Positions 17,979 through 28,393 are shown, counted from the first letter of the stretch. The stretch: 64,000 nucleotides of DNA from an uncultured Pseudomonadales bacterium (GCA_943788835.1 CALSRU010000015.1:1-64000); one strand, 5' to 3'. Translations and numbers: made by a program. Notes: generated by a model from the sequence alone, not told the origin.

Positions 17979-18824
17979 ATGAAAAGTGATATGAAAAAAG
18001 TACTGCTCACATTACCGTTTTTTTTACTGATGCAACATCAAGTGGTCGGCGCTCAAATCATTAATACCTGTAATGATTTTGGGCATTTCGACCTGTTGAT
18101 CGATGTTGTGCCACCGGCCAGCGATGGCGCCTCGTTTGTTGTCGATTCGACAGGCGATTTCCCCGTAGAAGCCGGCACAGGTAACACCATTGTCCCAGCC
18201 GATCTGGGCGACTTCCCGGGAGGTATTCATAAAACTGATGACCCCGGCTGGCTCGTCGCAGCGGGAGATTTGGAAGACAACGAGATTCTTTGGTTCCGCG
18301 CTCTTGGGGCACTGCGCTACTGGGACAATGACACACAGGAGTGGTTGAACGCCCCGCCGGATGGTGAGCGAATCAGGTATTTTGGTGCGACTCCGCCTGC
18401 TGTTGTAATCAGCGGGACCCCGGAAGAGAAAGCATTTTATGCCGAGGGCACAATCTGGTCGTCTGAGGGTTTGAATGGTCCTATCGAAGCACCCATTGAG
18501 GCCTTTATTGGCGGCATTCACGCGCACCTTGATTTCTGTCTGGAAGCTAAAGATGGCGATTGTACGCAGCCGGGTTCCTCTGCCACAGGAACGCCCAGCA
18601 CAGGTGCCTATCTGATCGAGCTACAACTGTTCTCCAAAGCGGTATCAGACAATGGCCTACAGCAAAAGTATATTGATTCTAGCCCCGTCAGCGTCATATT
18701 GAATCACGGGCTTGTCGCCGACCAGTGCAGTGAGGCTATTGGTGCATTGGTATTTCCTGAAGCAGTTGTCGACGACTCTGCGCCGCTGCCAGCCGCTGGC
18801 ATCTTGATTATGACAGGGCCCTAG
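17979..18824 (+). CDS. All3515-like secreted protein (paralog 3), C-terminal tail apparently cut short
   Basis: FGHFDLLIDV, TDDPGW...LRYWDNDTQEW, IHAHLDF, then APLPAAGILIMTGP-stop. Confidence 0.65.
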   Translation: MKSDMKKVLLTLPFFLLMQHQVVGAQIINTCNDFGHFDLLIDVVPPASDGASFVVDSTGDFPVEAGTGNTIVPADLGDFPGGIHKTDDPGWLVAAGDLEDNEILWFRALGALRYWDNDTQEWLNAPPDGERIRYFGATPPAVVISGTPEEKAFYAEGTIWSSEGLNGPIEAPIEAFIGGIHAHLDFCLEAKDGDCTQPGSSATGTPSTGAYLIELQLFSKAVSDNGLQQKYIDSSPVSVILNHGLVADQCSEAIGALVFPEAVVDDSAPLPAAGILIMTGP

Positions 18825-18939
18825 GCTCAGCCGCCGCCCAACGTCCCGCCGCGCCCTTCGCCGCGCTAAAAGCATGGGCGTGTTTTTCCCGCCTGCCGAT
18901 GAGCAGGACTAACGCGCCAAATGAACCGCATGCGCCAAA

Positions 18940-19248
18940 TTAAACAGCCGTTTGCTTCGCAGCTGCCTGCAGTTTTAAAAGCCAAGAACTGCTGTTCTGC
19001 TCAGCATCGTAGAACACCGCAGCTGTGAAAAAAACCATAAAAACCAGTGCCATATGCCCGACGAAACTTGCGCCAATGAAAATAACGCTGCCCAGATAGA
19101 GCCCGAGCGCCGTACACCACATCCAGGCCAGCACGGTCATGATCCAAAAGCGTGAAGCAGGATCGGGAATGTGTCGGAGGGGGTTGTAGTCTGCATCCAT
19201 GACCGTTTTGTACATTTCGTAACATCGCAGTAGGCTTTTAGCTATCAT
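18940..19248 (-). CDS. Small membrane protein of unknown function
   Basis: 102 aa, two hydrophobic segments, no competing ORF. Confidence 0.5.
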   Translation of the reverse strand: MIAKSLLRCYEMYKTVMDADYNPLRHIPDPASRFWIMTVLAWMWCTALGLYLGSVIFIGASFVGHMALVFMVFFTAAVFYDAEQNSSSWLLKLQAAAKQTAV

Positions 19249-19498
19249 CAGATCTCACCTCTTTTGTGGTTGTATAGGTCTTTACGTCCCTTGTGAACCG
19301 GCGGATCTCTGTAAACACAATAAAACACTAAATTTTTATCACAAACACCAGAAAAATCGTTAACCCATGGTAAGAGCTGCCCTTAAAATAATCGGCGCCC
19401 ACTTAACACCTTGACCCAAGCGCCTGGCAAACTTGGCAAAACACGGTAGCTGGCATGAGTATAGGTTTTGTCTGGTAGTGCCATTAAATGCGCGAATT

Positions 19499-19543
19499 TT
19501 GCATAGCACCAGCTTGCATAGCACGAGCTTGCATAGTACGAGC
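19499..19543. repeat. 15-bp tandem repeat, three units
   Basis: TTGCATAGCACCAGC / TTGCATAGCACGAGC / TTGCATAGTACGAGC. Confidence 0.9.
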
Positions 19544-19656
19544 TTGCATGAACACGTTTGCAGCGTCCAATAGTCACCCTTTAAACTTATCGTTAGGATC
19601 TATTGCTTCACTGGCCACACTGTGTGGTTGCCTAAGGGTCCAAGAAACAAAATAAA

Positions 19657-20517
19657 TCAAGGCTTTTTAAACTTCAACGTCATCCGATCTGATTCGCCAA
19701 TAGTCTGCATCGCCTCTTTGTCTTCAGTCCTCAGTGAAGGCGGCAAGCGCCATACATAATCGTCTATTGTCGGCTGATCTTTCTGATTGGCATTAACTTC
19801 AGATGAGTCGATATACTCAAATCCTGCCGACTCAAACATATCAATGACTGCCGATGTTTTTAAATAACCATTTTGACCAGCGGCCCAATCATCATCAGCC
19901 TCCTCTGGCGCGCGATGCTGAACTACACCCACCATCCCACCCGGCTTCAACAGCTGATAAACATCGCTTAGCCCCCGGGTACGAGTACTCGCTTGATCCT
20001 CGAAGCGATTAAGGTTGTGCAGTGCACGAATCATTAATACAACGTCCACGGTGCCTTTTACTTCAGTAGGTATGCGACCAAGAGCAAAACCTTTAGCGAC
20101 TGGGGCCTGCTCACTCATAGCAGCCACTTTTTCATTAAACGTATTCATAGACGCGATGCGCTCAGCAATGACTGCCTGACTAAAAAAACCGAACATAACC
20201 CACATAGTGTCGTCGTAATTGACCCCATAGTAAGCCCCATCTGGGCCAACATAAGGCGCCGCAATTTCGGTATACCAGCCGGCTCCGGGCAACACTTCCG
20301 CCACGGTCATACCGGGCTTGAGACCAAAAAACTCTAACGTTTGTTGTGGGTTGCGTTGTCTATCACGAACCTTTTTCTCGTCGCTACGCGCATTAACAAT
20401 GGACGCTAAACGGGCAGCTGCAAGCTCATCACTCACACTGGCAGGCATGCTGTTGCAGGCCAACAAACCGACGAAAAAACCAGCCCCTATGCTTATTTTT
20501 AATAACCCTTTTATCAT
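19657..20517 (-). CDS. Secreted/lipoprotein SAM-methyltransferase-like protein
   Basis: LLACNS lipobox; FGLKPGMTVAEVLPGAGWYTEIAAPYVG motif. Start set at MIKGLLKIS rather than the upstream Met (20568). Confidence 0.75.
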   Translation of the reverse strand: MIKGLLKISIGAGFFVGLLACNSMPASVSDELAAARLASIVNARSDEKKVRDRQRNPQQTLEFFGLKPGMTVAEVLPGAGWYTEIAAPYVGPDGAYYGVNYDDTMWVMFGFFSQAVIAERIASMNTFNEKVAAMSEQAPVAKGFALGRIPTEVKGTVDVVLMIRALHNLNRFEDQASTRTRGLSDVYQLLKPGGMVGVVQHRAPEEADDDWAAGQNGYLKTSAVIDMFESAGFEYIDSSEVNANQKDQPTIDDYVWRLPPSLRTEDKEAMQTIGESDRMTLKFKKP

Positions 20518-20702
20518 CTCTATGCTGCCTCGTTTATGAATAAATGGCCCACTGTGGGCAGGTATCATTCAACTCATTTGCGATTGGATTTATTGCAACA
20601 ATTGCTTACTGCATTGATTCTGCAATCTGCGCGTTGAGGTTTCAATATTTGGCGGCTCTAAATCCCTATACCTAACGACAAAATGGCCTGCCACATCGCC
20701 CG

Positions 20703-20933
20703 CTAAAGCAGCGGCTTGATTTTCTCTAGTGCCTTGCGCATTGCTTTACTAGATGACTCAGCTACAACTTGAGACAATTCGTAATCACCGCCCTTTTCAG
20801 CTTTGGTCATTATAAATACGGTATCACTACCCTCTAGCATTACCTTAGCAGCACCGCCTGACTGTAAAACTCGCTCTAACGCTTCTTGTGTATCCGGCTC
20901 TACAGGAATTACCGTGCCTTTGACCCCTTTCAT
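20703..20933 (-). CDS. Hypothetical protein, 76 aa
   Basis: Isolated ORF, low-complexity-free composition, no family recognised. Confidence 0.4.
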   Translation of the reverse strand: MKGVKGTVIPVEPDTQEALERVLQSGGAAKVMLEGSDTVFIMTKAEKGGDYELSQVVAESSSKAMRKALEKIKPLL

Positions 20934-21204
20934 TCTCTCACCTTAAATGAACAACGCCTTAACCGCAGCATCAATAACGCATCAAAAAGCGGCTCAATCG
21001 CACGCAATGGAATTGTGAATGATAATTAATCTGCGCTGCGAATATCTTGACTAAAAAATTTGCAATGTGCCCGCCGTTTAATCCTTCGCAACACACCTGC
21101 CCAGCACACCTACCCAACACACCTACCCAACACAGAAAAACTGCTTTATATTGTCCTAGCGCAGTATCTCAAACACCACACTCTAACTATAAAGGAAATC
21201 GACT

Positions 21205-21582
21205 ATGCCAACCTCAATCTCTGCTCTAATCGTAGCCACCCTTGGATTAGCCCTCGTACAAATTTGGCTACTGCCCATGTTACTCAACCTTAAAAACACT
21301 GCCTACCTTTTGTCGAGCCGTGACGGGGCAGTCGCCACAAGCGTAATGTATGACCGAGTAGACCGAGCCGCAAAAAACCTTCAAGAAAGCCTACCGGCCT
21401 TTTTAGCCTTGTGCCTTGTGGCGCTTTATTCCAATACAGATGTTTTAGCTGCCGGAAGCTTGTGGTTAGGCTTTCGTATCCTCTACGTACCGCTGTATAT
21501 GTCAGCCCTGCCCTATTTGCGGTCATTGGTTTGGATAGCATCTATCGCTTGTATGATCTGGATGGCATTGCAAATAGTATAA
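21205..21582 (+). CDS. MAPEG family membrane protein
   Basis: DRVDRAAKNLQESLPAFLALCLVAL ... LWLGFRILYVPLYM pattern. Confidence 0.8.
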   Translation: MPTSISALIVATLGLALVQIWLLPMLLNLKNTAYLLSSRDGAVATSVMYDRVDRAAKNLQESLPAFLALCLVALYSNTDVLAAGSLWLGFRILYVPLYMSALPYLRSLVWIASIACMIWMALQIV

Positions 21583-21673
21583 CTAGGTGGGTCTCAGCAA
21601 ATTAACTACCAAGCCCTCAACCGAGGGCTTTTTTACATAGGGGCAGCGTAGGCTTTGCCGACGAGGATCATCG

Positions 21674-21979
21674 ATGAAAATGACCGTATCAAAATTAGCC
21701 AAGTTTTTCGTCGTAGAAAAACTCATATACCACTCGGTTGATTTAAGCCTGTACATCGTTTCGGCTGTTGTTGAAGGTGACGAGTATTACCTCACTGATG
21801 ATAAAGGCGCTTTTCTCAAAGCGCATACGCTTCTTGAGCTGCAAAAGGTATTAAAGGATGTATCGGCGCAAAAAACCGTGCTGCTGCACACCAGCCCCTA
21901 CGACGAAATGATTGGCGGGCCAGTTAAGACCCACTCTAATGCACTGGAAGTGCCGCTTGCCGACAATCAGCTGTATTAA
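21674..21979 (+). CDS. DUF6482-like protein
   Basis: 101 aa; SPYDEMIG C-terminal motif. Confidence 0.55.
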   Translation: MKMTVSKLAKFFVVEKLIYHSVDLSLYIVSAVVEGDEYYLTDDKGAFLKAHTLLELQKVLKDVSAQKTVLLHTSPYDEMIGGPVKTHSNALEVPLADNQLY

Positions 21980-22049
21980 CCCGCCCGGCACAACACAACA
22001 GCTCTGTACAAGCCTCGATTCAAAGTAACAGAGATAAGATTTGGGCAAA

Positions 22050-22080
22050 AAAAAACGGCACCGCTTGGGTACCGTTTTTT
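22050..22080. terminator. Bidirectional intrinsic terminator between convergent genes
   Basis: AAAAAACGGCACC-GCTTG-GGTACCGTTTTTT. Confidence 0.8.
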
Positions 22081-22095
22081 AACAAACTTCACCAA

Positions 22096-22758
22096 TTATT
22101 CAGTGGCGGCCGCTGTTGGTGGATAACCGTGTAGTGTCTTTTCAACAATTTCGGCAATCTTTGCATCACGCTCTTGAGCGGCCATTGTTTTTTTGTTGAT
22201 TGTGCTCTCTGCGGTGCCGCGCCAAATAAGCTTGCCGCTTTCCGCGTTGACAATATCAATCACAAAGGTGCCGACCTTATGGTAGACCAACTCCTGCTGA
22301 GTACCGGTTTTTACTACCGGATAGCTAGTGCTGTAATACCTGTAAGGCGAACCATAGCTGCCACGGTAATTATAAAAATTTCCATAGCCCCAAGCATTGT
22401 AGTCGGTACCGTAAGTATTGTAGGTTTTCACTTCTAGGTCTTCGCCAACGGTTACAGTGTAGTTCACATAAAAATCAGCATCGGCTTCAGCCGTTTTAGT
22501 AAAGCCCTTACTCAATAGTTGCGCATCAATATCATCACGAATACGCTGATCAACCAAATCACTAGCTAGATACTTTTGGGTGGCGTGGTTATGTTCGTTA
22601 GGCTCATGCCAGCTATACGTTTTGTAGCCGGCAAAATCCTCAGCTGTATTAAAGTCGTCTTGGTAGGTAATTTGATTGGCGCAGCCAGCTAATGCGAGCA
22701 ACAAACTCAGTAACAAACCGCGGCGAATAAGCACAAAAAACTGGAAAGAATTTAGCAT
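22096..22758 (-). CDS. DUF4136-type lipoprotein
   Basis: LALAGCANQ lipobox; YQDDFNTAEDFAGYKTYSWHEP; C-terminal IWRGTAES. Start set at MLNSFQFF. Confidence 0.75.
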   Translation of the reverse strand: MLNSFQFFVLIRRGLLLSLLLALAGCANQITYQDDFNTAEDFAGYKTYSWHEPNEHNHATQKYLASDLVDQRIRDDIDAQLLSKGFTKTAEADADFYVNYTVTVGEDLEVKTYNTYGTDYNAWGYGNFYNYRGSYGSPYRYYSTSYPVVKTGTQQELVYHKVGTFVIDIVNAESGKLIWRGTAESTINKKTMAAQERDAKIAEIVEKTLHGYPPTAAATE

Positions 22759-23242
22759 AGTAAAATAACCTTTGTTAATCGAGACCATTCATTATCGAAT
22801 ACATGAGCGAACTATTAGCTCCGTTAGGGCCGCTATGTAATACGCAAAGCCTACCACATTGACGTCGTAAACTTCATGCCCGGCTTTAGGTATTACTGGT
22901 TCGCTCAGGCAGGCCCCCATCAAGCTGCTTTAGGTGGCGTAGTAGCACCGAACTCATCGGCTGTTGGCGCCTAACTGATGGCTTTATTGCTCCGCTCACT
23001 ATACTCTTCGCACTTAGACCTTTTATACATTAACGTTACCCTACCCTGGCTAGCTATCCCAACAAACGTTTATTTCGGGCGCATTGTCCGACATGCCCAG
23101 CTAAATGCTTGAAATTACTTTCTGTTACTGAAAAGATTGGCGGCTGGAAAAATAATGCATTGCATGCGCTTTCCGCAAAGTTACAAACTGTTACAAAACC
23201 TAAATTTCGCCCTATCTTGCAAAGTTAGAGCTAACCAGAAGA

Positions 23243-24382
23243 ATGTTGTTCATGTTTAAACTACCCAAAATCGCCCACTGGGCTTTTATAGGCGCACTAA
23301 GCGTCCTCACAGCCTGCGCAAATATCGATGACGGCACAGGCAGAAATGCCAGCGCCAGTGTTTCGGCTTCGGCGATGCCTAAGGCTTCCGACACCCCGCT
23401 TTTGCAAGAACAAGAAAATGAGGTGACAGTACAGGGACGCCAAATTCTTGTAGGTGGCTCGCAGTACATCATCAAGGGTATTTGCTACCACCCAGTACCT
23501 CAGGGCAGCGACCAACGTGATTTCGCTACGCTGACCCAAGACTTAGCCATTATGAAAGAGGCTGGCGTTAACACAATTCGGGTATATGCTCCAATTGAAG
23601 AGAAAGCAGTACTAGACGAAATAGAAGCGGCCGGACTGAAGGTTATAATCGGTTTTGGTTACAACCAGGATGGCGATTACGATATTTTATCGGGTACTTT
23701 CATCGACTATGTCGAGCGATATAAAAATCACAGTGCCATACTATTGTGGGAGCTTGGCAACGAGTACAACTACCATCCAGAGTGGTTCGAAGGCGACCTG
23801 AGGAACTGGTACAACGCATTAAACGAAGCGGCCCAAATGATTCACGAAGTTGATCCAGCGCACCTAGTTTCAACCGCCCATGGCGAGCTGCCCGACTCAC
23901 TTGCACTTTCACTTAGCCCCAATGTTGACATATGGGGGCTCAATGTTTACCGCTGGGATCAACCGGGCACCATCGCCGCTGAGTGGGCCGCGATAAGCGA
24001 TAAACCTCTTTTTCTTTCCGAGGCTGGTGCAGATAGCTACATGGCAGTCAGCAAAGATCAATACAGCATAGGCGACAACCAACAGGCACAAGCTGATGCA
24101 ACCGAAAACATTTTGGATGAAGTTTTTGATAACGCCGACATTATTTCGGGCGTTGCCCTTTTTGCCTTTGTCGATGAATTTTGGAAAGCCGGAGACAAAG
24201 ATGTTCAGGATATTGGTACTGAGCGGCCTTTTAGCAGCGGTGTACCTTACGACGGCACAGCCAACGAGGAATATTGGGGCTTGCTAGAAATCGACAGAAC
24301 AAGGAAGCAAGCGTTTAACGTCGTCAAAGAAAAGTTCTTGAACGTGCCTCAGCGCGCCATTTCAGCCAATATCGCCTACTAA
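23243..24382 (+). CDS. Glycoside-hydrolase-like TIM-barrel lipoprotein
   Basis: LTACAN lipobox; IIKGICYHPVP; WELGNEYN acid-base motif; PLFLSEAGADSY nucleophile-like motif. Confidence 0.75.
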   Translation: MLFMFKLPKIAHWAFIGALSVLTACANIDDGTGRNASASVSASAMPKASDTPLLQEQENEVTVQGRQILVGGSQYIIKGICYHPVPQGSDQRDFATLTQDLAIMKEAGVNTIRVYAPIEEKAVLDEIEAAGLKVIIGFGYNQDGDYDILSGTFIDYVERYKNHSAILLWELGNEYNYHPEWFEGDLRNWYNALNEAAQMIHEVDPAHLVSTAHGELPDSLALSLSPNVDIWGLNVYRWDQPGTIAAEWAAISDKPLFLSEAGADSYMAVSKDQYSIGDNQQAQADATENILDEVFDNADIISGVALFAFVDEFWKAGDKDVQDIGTERPFSSGVPYDGTANEEYWGLLEIDRTRKQAFNVVKEKFLNVPQRAISANIAY

Positions 24383-24559
24383 GCCGACTTTCGACTGATT
24401 GCCACTTTATTGCTGCGCCGTAACCAACACGCAGCACTGCCCCGCTATTCTTGGCTAGCTCTTCAAATTAGCCTTACCCCTTGCGGCAGTATTCCTACTC
24501 TTTGATAGCCCTATTCGCTACTCAACCGCGGCGACACTGCAACAAGTTTTAAGCTATCA

Positions 24560-25240
24560 TTGGTCGTCCGGTTATTACCCACCATCAAGATAGGCGCCCA
24601 ATCCATGCTTGCAACCCTCGGCAATCAAGTTACCCGCACGATTTATCTGCTTTGCATAACGCTAATGTTATGCCCTTCAACCCTCTGGGCTGGCAACGCT
24701 AATGAAACTGACGCTTCTAGCAACACAGACGAGCAAGCCGGTTGCGCAGCCCTATTCGACCACAGCATGCGACAACTGCACTCTCAACAGCAAATAGACC
24801 TTTGCGCACTCACGCAAGGCAAGCCCGTGCTTGTGGTCAACACGGCCAGCCACTGTGGCTTTACGCCGCAGTTTAAAAGCCTTGAGGCGCTGCATAAAAG
24901 CTACCAAGAACGAGGCCTCGTGGTTATTGGTTTTGCCAGCGACGATTTCAATCAAGAGGCGAAAAATGAAAAAGCCGCGGCTAACATCTGCTATATCAAC
25001 TACGGAGTCAGCTTCATTATGCTGGCGCCGTCTTCGGTAAAAGGCAAGCAAGCTAACCCAACATTTAAAGTGTTAGGTGAAAAAAGCACCCCACCCAATT
25101 GGAACTTTAATAAGTACTTAGTGAGCGCGAGCGGCCAGACTATCAAGCATTTTGGTAGTAGCGTGGAACCCACTAGCAGTGAGATCATTGAGGCCATTCA
25201 CACAGCGCTCAACATCGAAAGCGCGGCGCTGTCCAACTAA
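24560..25240 (+). CDS. Glutathione peroxidase family protein
   Basis: NTASHCGFTPQFKSLEALHKSY and FASDDFNQE motifs. Confidence 0.85.
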   Translation: MVVRLLPTIKIGAQSMLATLGNQVTRTIYLLCITLMLCPSTLWAGNANETDASSNTDEQAGCAALFDHSMRQLHSQQQIDLCALTQGKPVLVVNTASHCGFTPQFKSLEALHKSYQERGLVVIGFASDDFNQEAKNEKAAANICYINYGVSFIMLAPSSVKGKQANPTFKVLGEKSTPPNWNFNKYLVSASGQTIKHFGSSVEPTSSEIIEAIHTALNIESAALSN

Positions 25241-25278
25241 AACTAACGCCCCAAGCCATCCCAAACTTTCAAAAGCTA

Positions 25279-26832
25279 TTACAAATCTTCTATATTTTCC
25301 AGATAATAGTCGGCCTTATCTAGCAGAGCCTGCTGCACTTTCTGGTCCATTTTCGCCCAACTTCGATAAGCCATGGCTGTGCGTGGATTACGTGCAAAAC
25401 GCTCCTTGTGGCGCTGCATAAAGTGCCAGTAAAGACTATTAAAGGGGCAGGCTTTATCGCCGTAACGCTCTTTCACGGTGTAGTAGCAGTCGCCACAATA
25501 GTCACTCATCTTGTTGATATAACTCCCGCTAGCGGCGTAAGGCTTGGTCGCAACAATGCCACCGTCAGCAAACTGGCTCATGCCCCGCGTGTTTGGCATT
25601 TCCACCCATTCAACCGCATCGATATAGATACCTAAATACCATTGATCCATGGCGTCGGGATCAATACCCGCCAGCATGGCAAAGTTACCGGTGATCATAA
25701 GCCGCTGTATATGGTGGGCATAGGCGTAGTCTAATGACTGGTCGACCGCTTGCTTTACGCAGGTCATGCGCGTCTCACCACTCCAGAAAAAATCAGGTAG
25801 CGCCCGATGAGCGTCCAATGCGTTGAGTGCAGCATAGTCGGGCATATTTACCCAATAAACCGCACGAATATATTCTCGCCAACCCAATATTTGGCGAACA
25901 AACCCTTCAATTTGCGCTAAATCAATGCCATTACTCTCATCAAAAAAGTAATCCAACGCCGTTTCAATAACCTCCATGGGGTGCAGTATTTTACTATTCA
26001 GGGCAAAGGAGATTCTTGCATGATAAAGGCTCCAGCGACTCTCGCCGTGGCGCGTCATCGCGTCTTGAAAGCGACCAAAAGAAGGCAAGCAATGCTGGCA
26101 AAAAAAATGTAGCAACTGCTGCGACTGCTCATGATTAATAGGCCAGAGCAAAGCCTCCGTGCTGTTGCCAATACACTGAACATTGTGGCGAGCTATGCGA
26201 GCCACAATGTTACTCACATCGTTACTGAATAGAAGTGGCTGCGGAATAGAATCAATATCGTTTGATTTTAATTTTTTTCGATTATCGCCATCAAAATTCC
26301 ATTGCCCACCTTGCGGCTGATCGTCATCCATTAGCACCACAAAGCGCTTGCGCATTTTTCGATAAAAAAACTCCATCCTATTGTGCTTACCGGCATTGAT
26401 ATAATCGGCTATTTCATCCTTGGGTAGTAAAAAATGTTCGGTATCACAGCACCTAACTGCTACATCGTTATCAAAATCAAGGCTGAGTAACTGCGCAGCC
26501 AAGCGATACTCATCTGGCTGCTGATACTCAAACGTCGTTATCGCATGAGCACTACACAGTGATTTAATGAGATCCGGCAAATCGTTGTAGGCAACGGAGT
26601 CATCGAGTGTTAAATGTTGAACGGCATGACCTTGGCTACTCAGCGTAGCGGCAAATTCTGCCATTGCCGCAAAGAATCCGCACATTTTTTGAATGTGATG
26701 ATTAACATACTGCGCTTCTTGCTTGAGTTCGGCTATGACATACAACACATCGTCATTTTTCTGTTCGTACCAAGAATGCTTAGCGTTGAGTTGATCGCCA
26801 AGAATAAGGCGCAATGTAGAATAAGGCTTCAC
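25279..26832 (-). CDS. Cryptochrome/deoxyribodipyrimidine photolyase-related protein (FeS-BCP type)
   Basis: LRLILGDQLN N-terminus; YCGDCYYTVKERYGDKACPFNSLYWHFMQRH C-terminal Cys-rich region. Confidence 0.9.
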   Translation of the reverse strand: MKPYSTLRLILGDQLNAKHSWYEQKNDDVLYVIAELKQEAQYVNHHIQKMCGFFAAMAEFAATLSSQGHAVQHLTLDDSVAYNDLPDLIKSLCSAHAITTFEYQQPDEYRLAAQLLSLDFDNDVAVRCCDTEHFLLPKDEIADYINAGKHNRMEFFYRKMRKRFVVLMDDDQPQGGQWNFDGDNRKKLKSNDIDSIPQPLLFSNDVSNIVARIARHNVQCIGNSTEALLWPINHEQSQQLLHFFCQHCLPSFGRFQDAMTRHGESRWSLYHARISFALNSKILHPMEVIETALDYFFDESNGIDLAQIEGFVRQILGWREYIRAVYWVNMPDYAALNALDAHRALPDFFWSGETRMTCVKQAVDQSLDYAYAHHIQRLMITGNFAMLAGIDPDAMDQWYLGIYIDAVEWVEMPNTRGMSQFADGGIVATKPYAASGSYINKMSDYCGDCYYTVKERYGDKACPFNSLYWHFMQRHKERFARNPRTAMAYRSWAKMDQKVQQALLDKADYYLENIEDL

Positions 26833-26921
26833 AAGTAGGTGCTCTATGATGGGGTTGCTGAAAGTTTTATAATTAGTGGCGTAATAGCGAGGAGCTTAAT
26901 CGCTCCCGGTTTAATATGGAT

Positions 26922-28235
26922 TTATTCGATGGGCCAGTCAGCCGCATCAACATGATCTAATGTTGCGTGACTAAAGTCACCCTGCCAGCGCGCTGTAAAG
27001 ACTCCGTCAGGGTCATAAGTTTTCGTCTGTTTTTCTAAATTGAAACGTCGATGGCCGCGCGGGTCTGCGCCCACACCGGCAAGATACTGCCAATTACCCC
27101 AGTTACACGCTACATCGTAGTCAACTAATTGCTGCTCCAGATAAGCAGCACCATAGCGCCAATCAATAGCTAACTCATGCACCAAACAACTGGCCACCCA
27201 TTGGCGCCCTCGATTAGACAAGTAGCCGGTGCTATTTAATTGCAGCATACAAGCGTTGACAATAGGATACGGCGTGGTACCGCAGCACCATTTTTTAAAC
27301 CGCTGCGGATAAAAACTGGTGATAGGACGCTGACCACTAATACCTGCAAAGGAGAATAAACGGCCACCGTATTTTTGTGCGTAACGATGAAAGTACTCTC
27401 GCCACAACAACTCAAAGTAGATCCAATAAGTTGAATCATTGCTTTCAACTCGCTGCTCATAACGGCGCAGTTCATGTATGGCGCGCCGCGGTGATAGACC
27501 TCCGTTAGCTAGCCACGGACTAAACTTAGTCGAGTAATCCATGCCGTCTAAGCCATTGCGCGTTTGCTTGTAGGTACTAGCCAACTCTTGCTCAAAATAA
27601 CGCGATACATGTGCGGCACCACTTTGCTCACCGCCTTTAAATAAAGCCGTCTTATTTTTTTCAAAGCTGGGGAAGTGTGCAAGCCATGTTTGCGGCGATG
27701 CTGGGCTAGGCGGCAGCGAAGCAAGTCGCAAAGCAGGCGATGGCACTGTTATCGATTCTACCGCGCGGCGAAATTTTGAAAAGCTGCTGGGTAAATCGCT
27801 GAGTTCGAATGGCAATTGCTCGAGGCTGAACAGTCGGTTGTTATCAATGGCGTGAAAACCAATCATTCGATAACGCTGGGCAAGTACTTGCCACTGCTGT
27901 TGCTCATAATAACCGGTGGGAGTGCTGCAAAAAACCTGTGTAATATTGTGCTGCGTGATCAGTTGTGCAATAGCCGACACCCCCGAATCATAGGTCACTA
28001 ACAAGTGTTGTTGGTACGATTTGAGGCTGCGGTCAAGGTCTTGCAGGCTTTCAAGTAAAAACTGCAGACGATGCCGCGACAATGCAGACGGCTCAGTAGA
28101 ATCAATGCCCTTGCTACTGGGTGGCAAGCAATATAGGCACAGTAGCTGGTCAACCTGAGCGGCCGCAAAGTTGAGCGCGATATTATCATCAATACGGAGA
28201 TCATGATTAAACCAAAAAAGACCGACCCGATGCAT
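26922..28235 (-). CDS. DASH-family cryptochrome
   Basis: LFWFNHDLRIDDN; WREYFHRYAQKYGGRLFSFAG; NWGNWQYLAGVGADPRGHRRFN. Confidence 0.9.
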   Translation of the reverse strand: MHRVGLFWFNHDLRIDDNIALNFAAAQVDQLLCLYCLPPSSKGIDSTEPSALSRHRLQFLLESLQDLDRSLKSYQQHLLVTYDSGVSAIAQLITQHNITQVFCSTPTGYYEQQQWQVLAQRYRMIGFHAIDNNRLFSLEQLPFELSDLPSSFSKFRRAVESITVPSPALRLASLPPSPASPQTWLAHFPSFEKNKTALFKGGEQSGAAHVSRYFEQELASTYKQTRNGLDGMDYSTKFSPWLANGGLSPRRAIHELRRYEQRVESNDSTYWIYFELLWREYFHRYAQKYGGRLFSFAGISGQRPITSFYPQRFKKWCCGTTPYPIVNACMLQLNSTGYLSNRGRQWVASCLVHELAIDWRYGAAYLEQQLVDYDVACNWGNWQYLAGVGADPRGHRRFNLEKQTKTYDPDGVFTARWQGDFSHATLDHVDAADWPIE

Positions 28236-28393
28236 GTTATATCCTTAGAATGAGCGAGTGATTCATACAATCAGGCACTCAATATGAGCTGTAAACGAAT
28301 CTCTGGCGTAATATACGTAAATCCATTCGCATTGGACTTGTATGCTCCCACTCGCACAAGGCCTCTACGAACCAATCTACTCTGGGATACTCA

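Noticed and set aside
18024-18527. 167-aa minus-strand ORF
   Set aside because: Antisense to the third All3515-like gene, whose plus-strand frame aligns with two paralogs.
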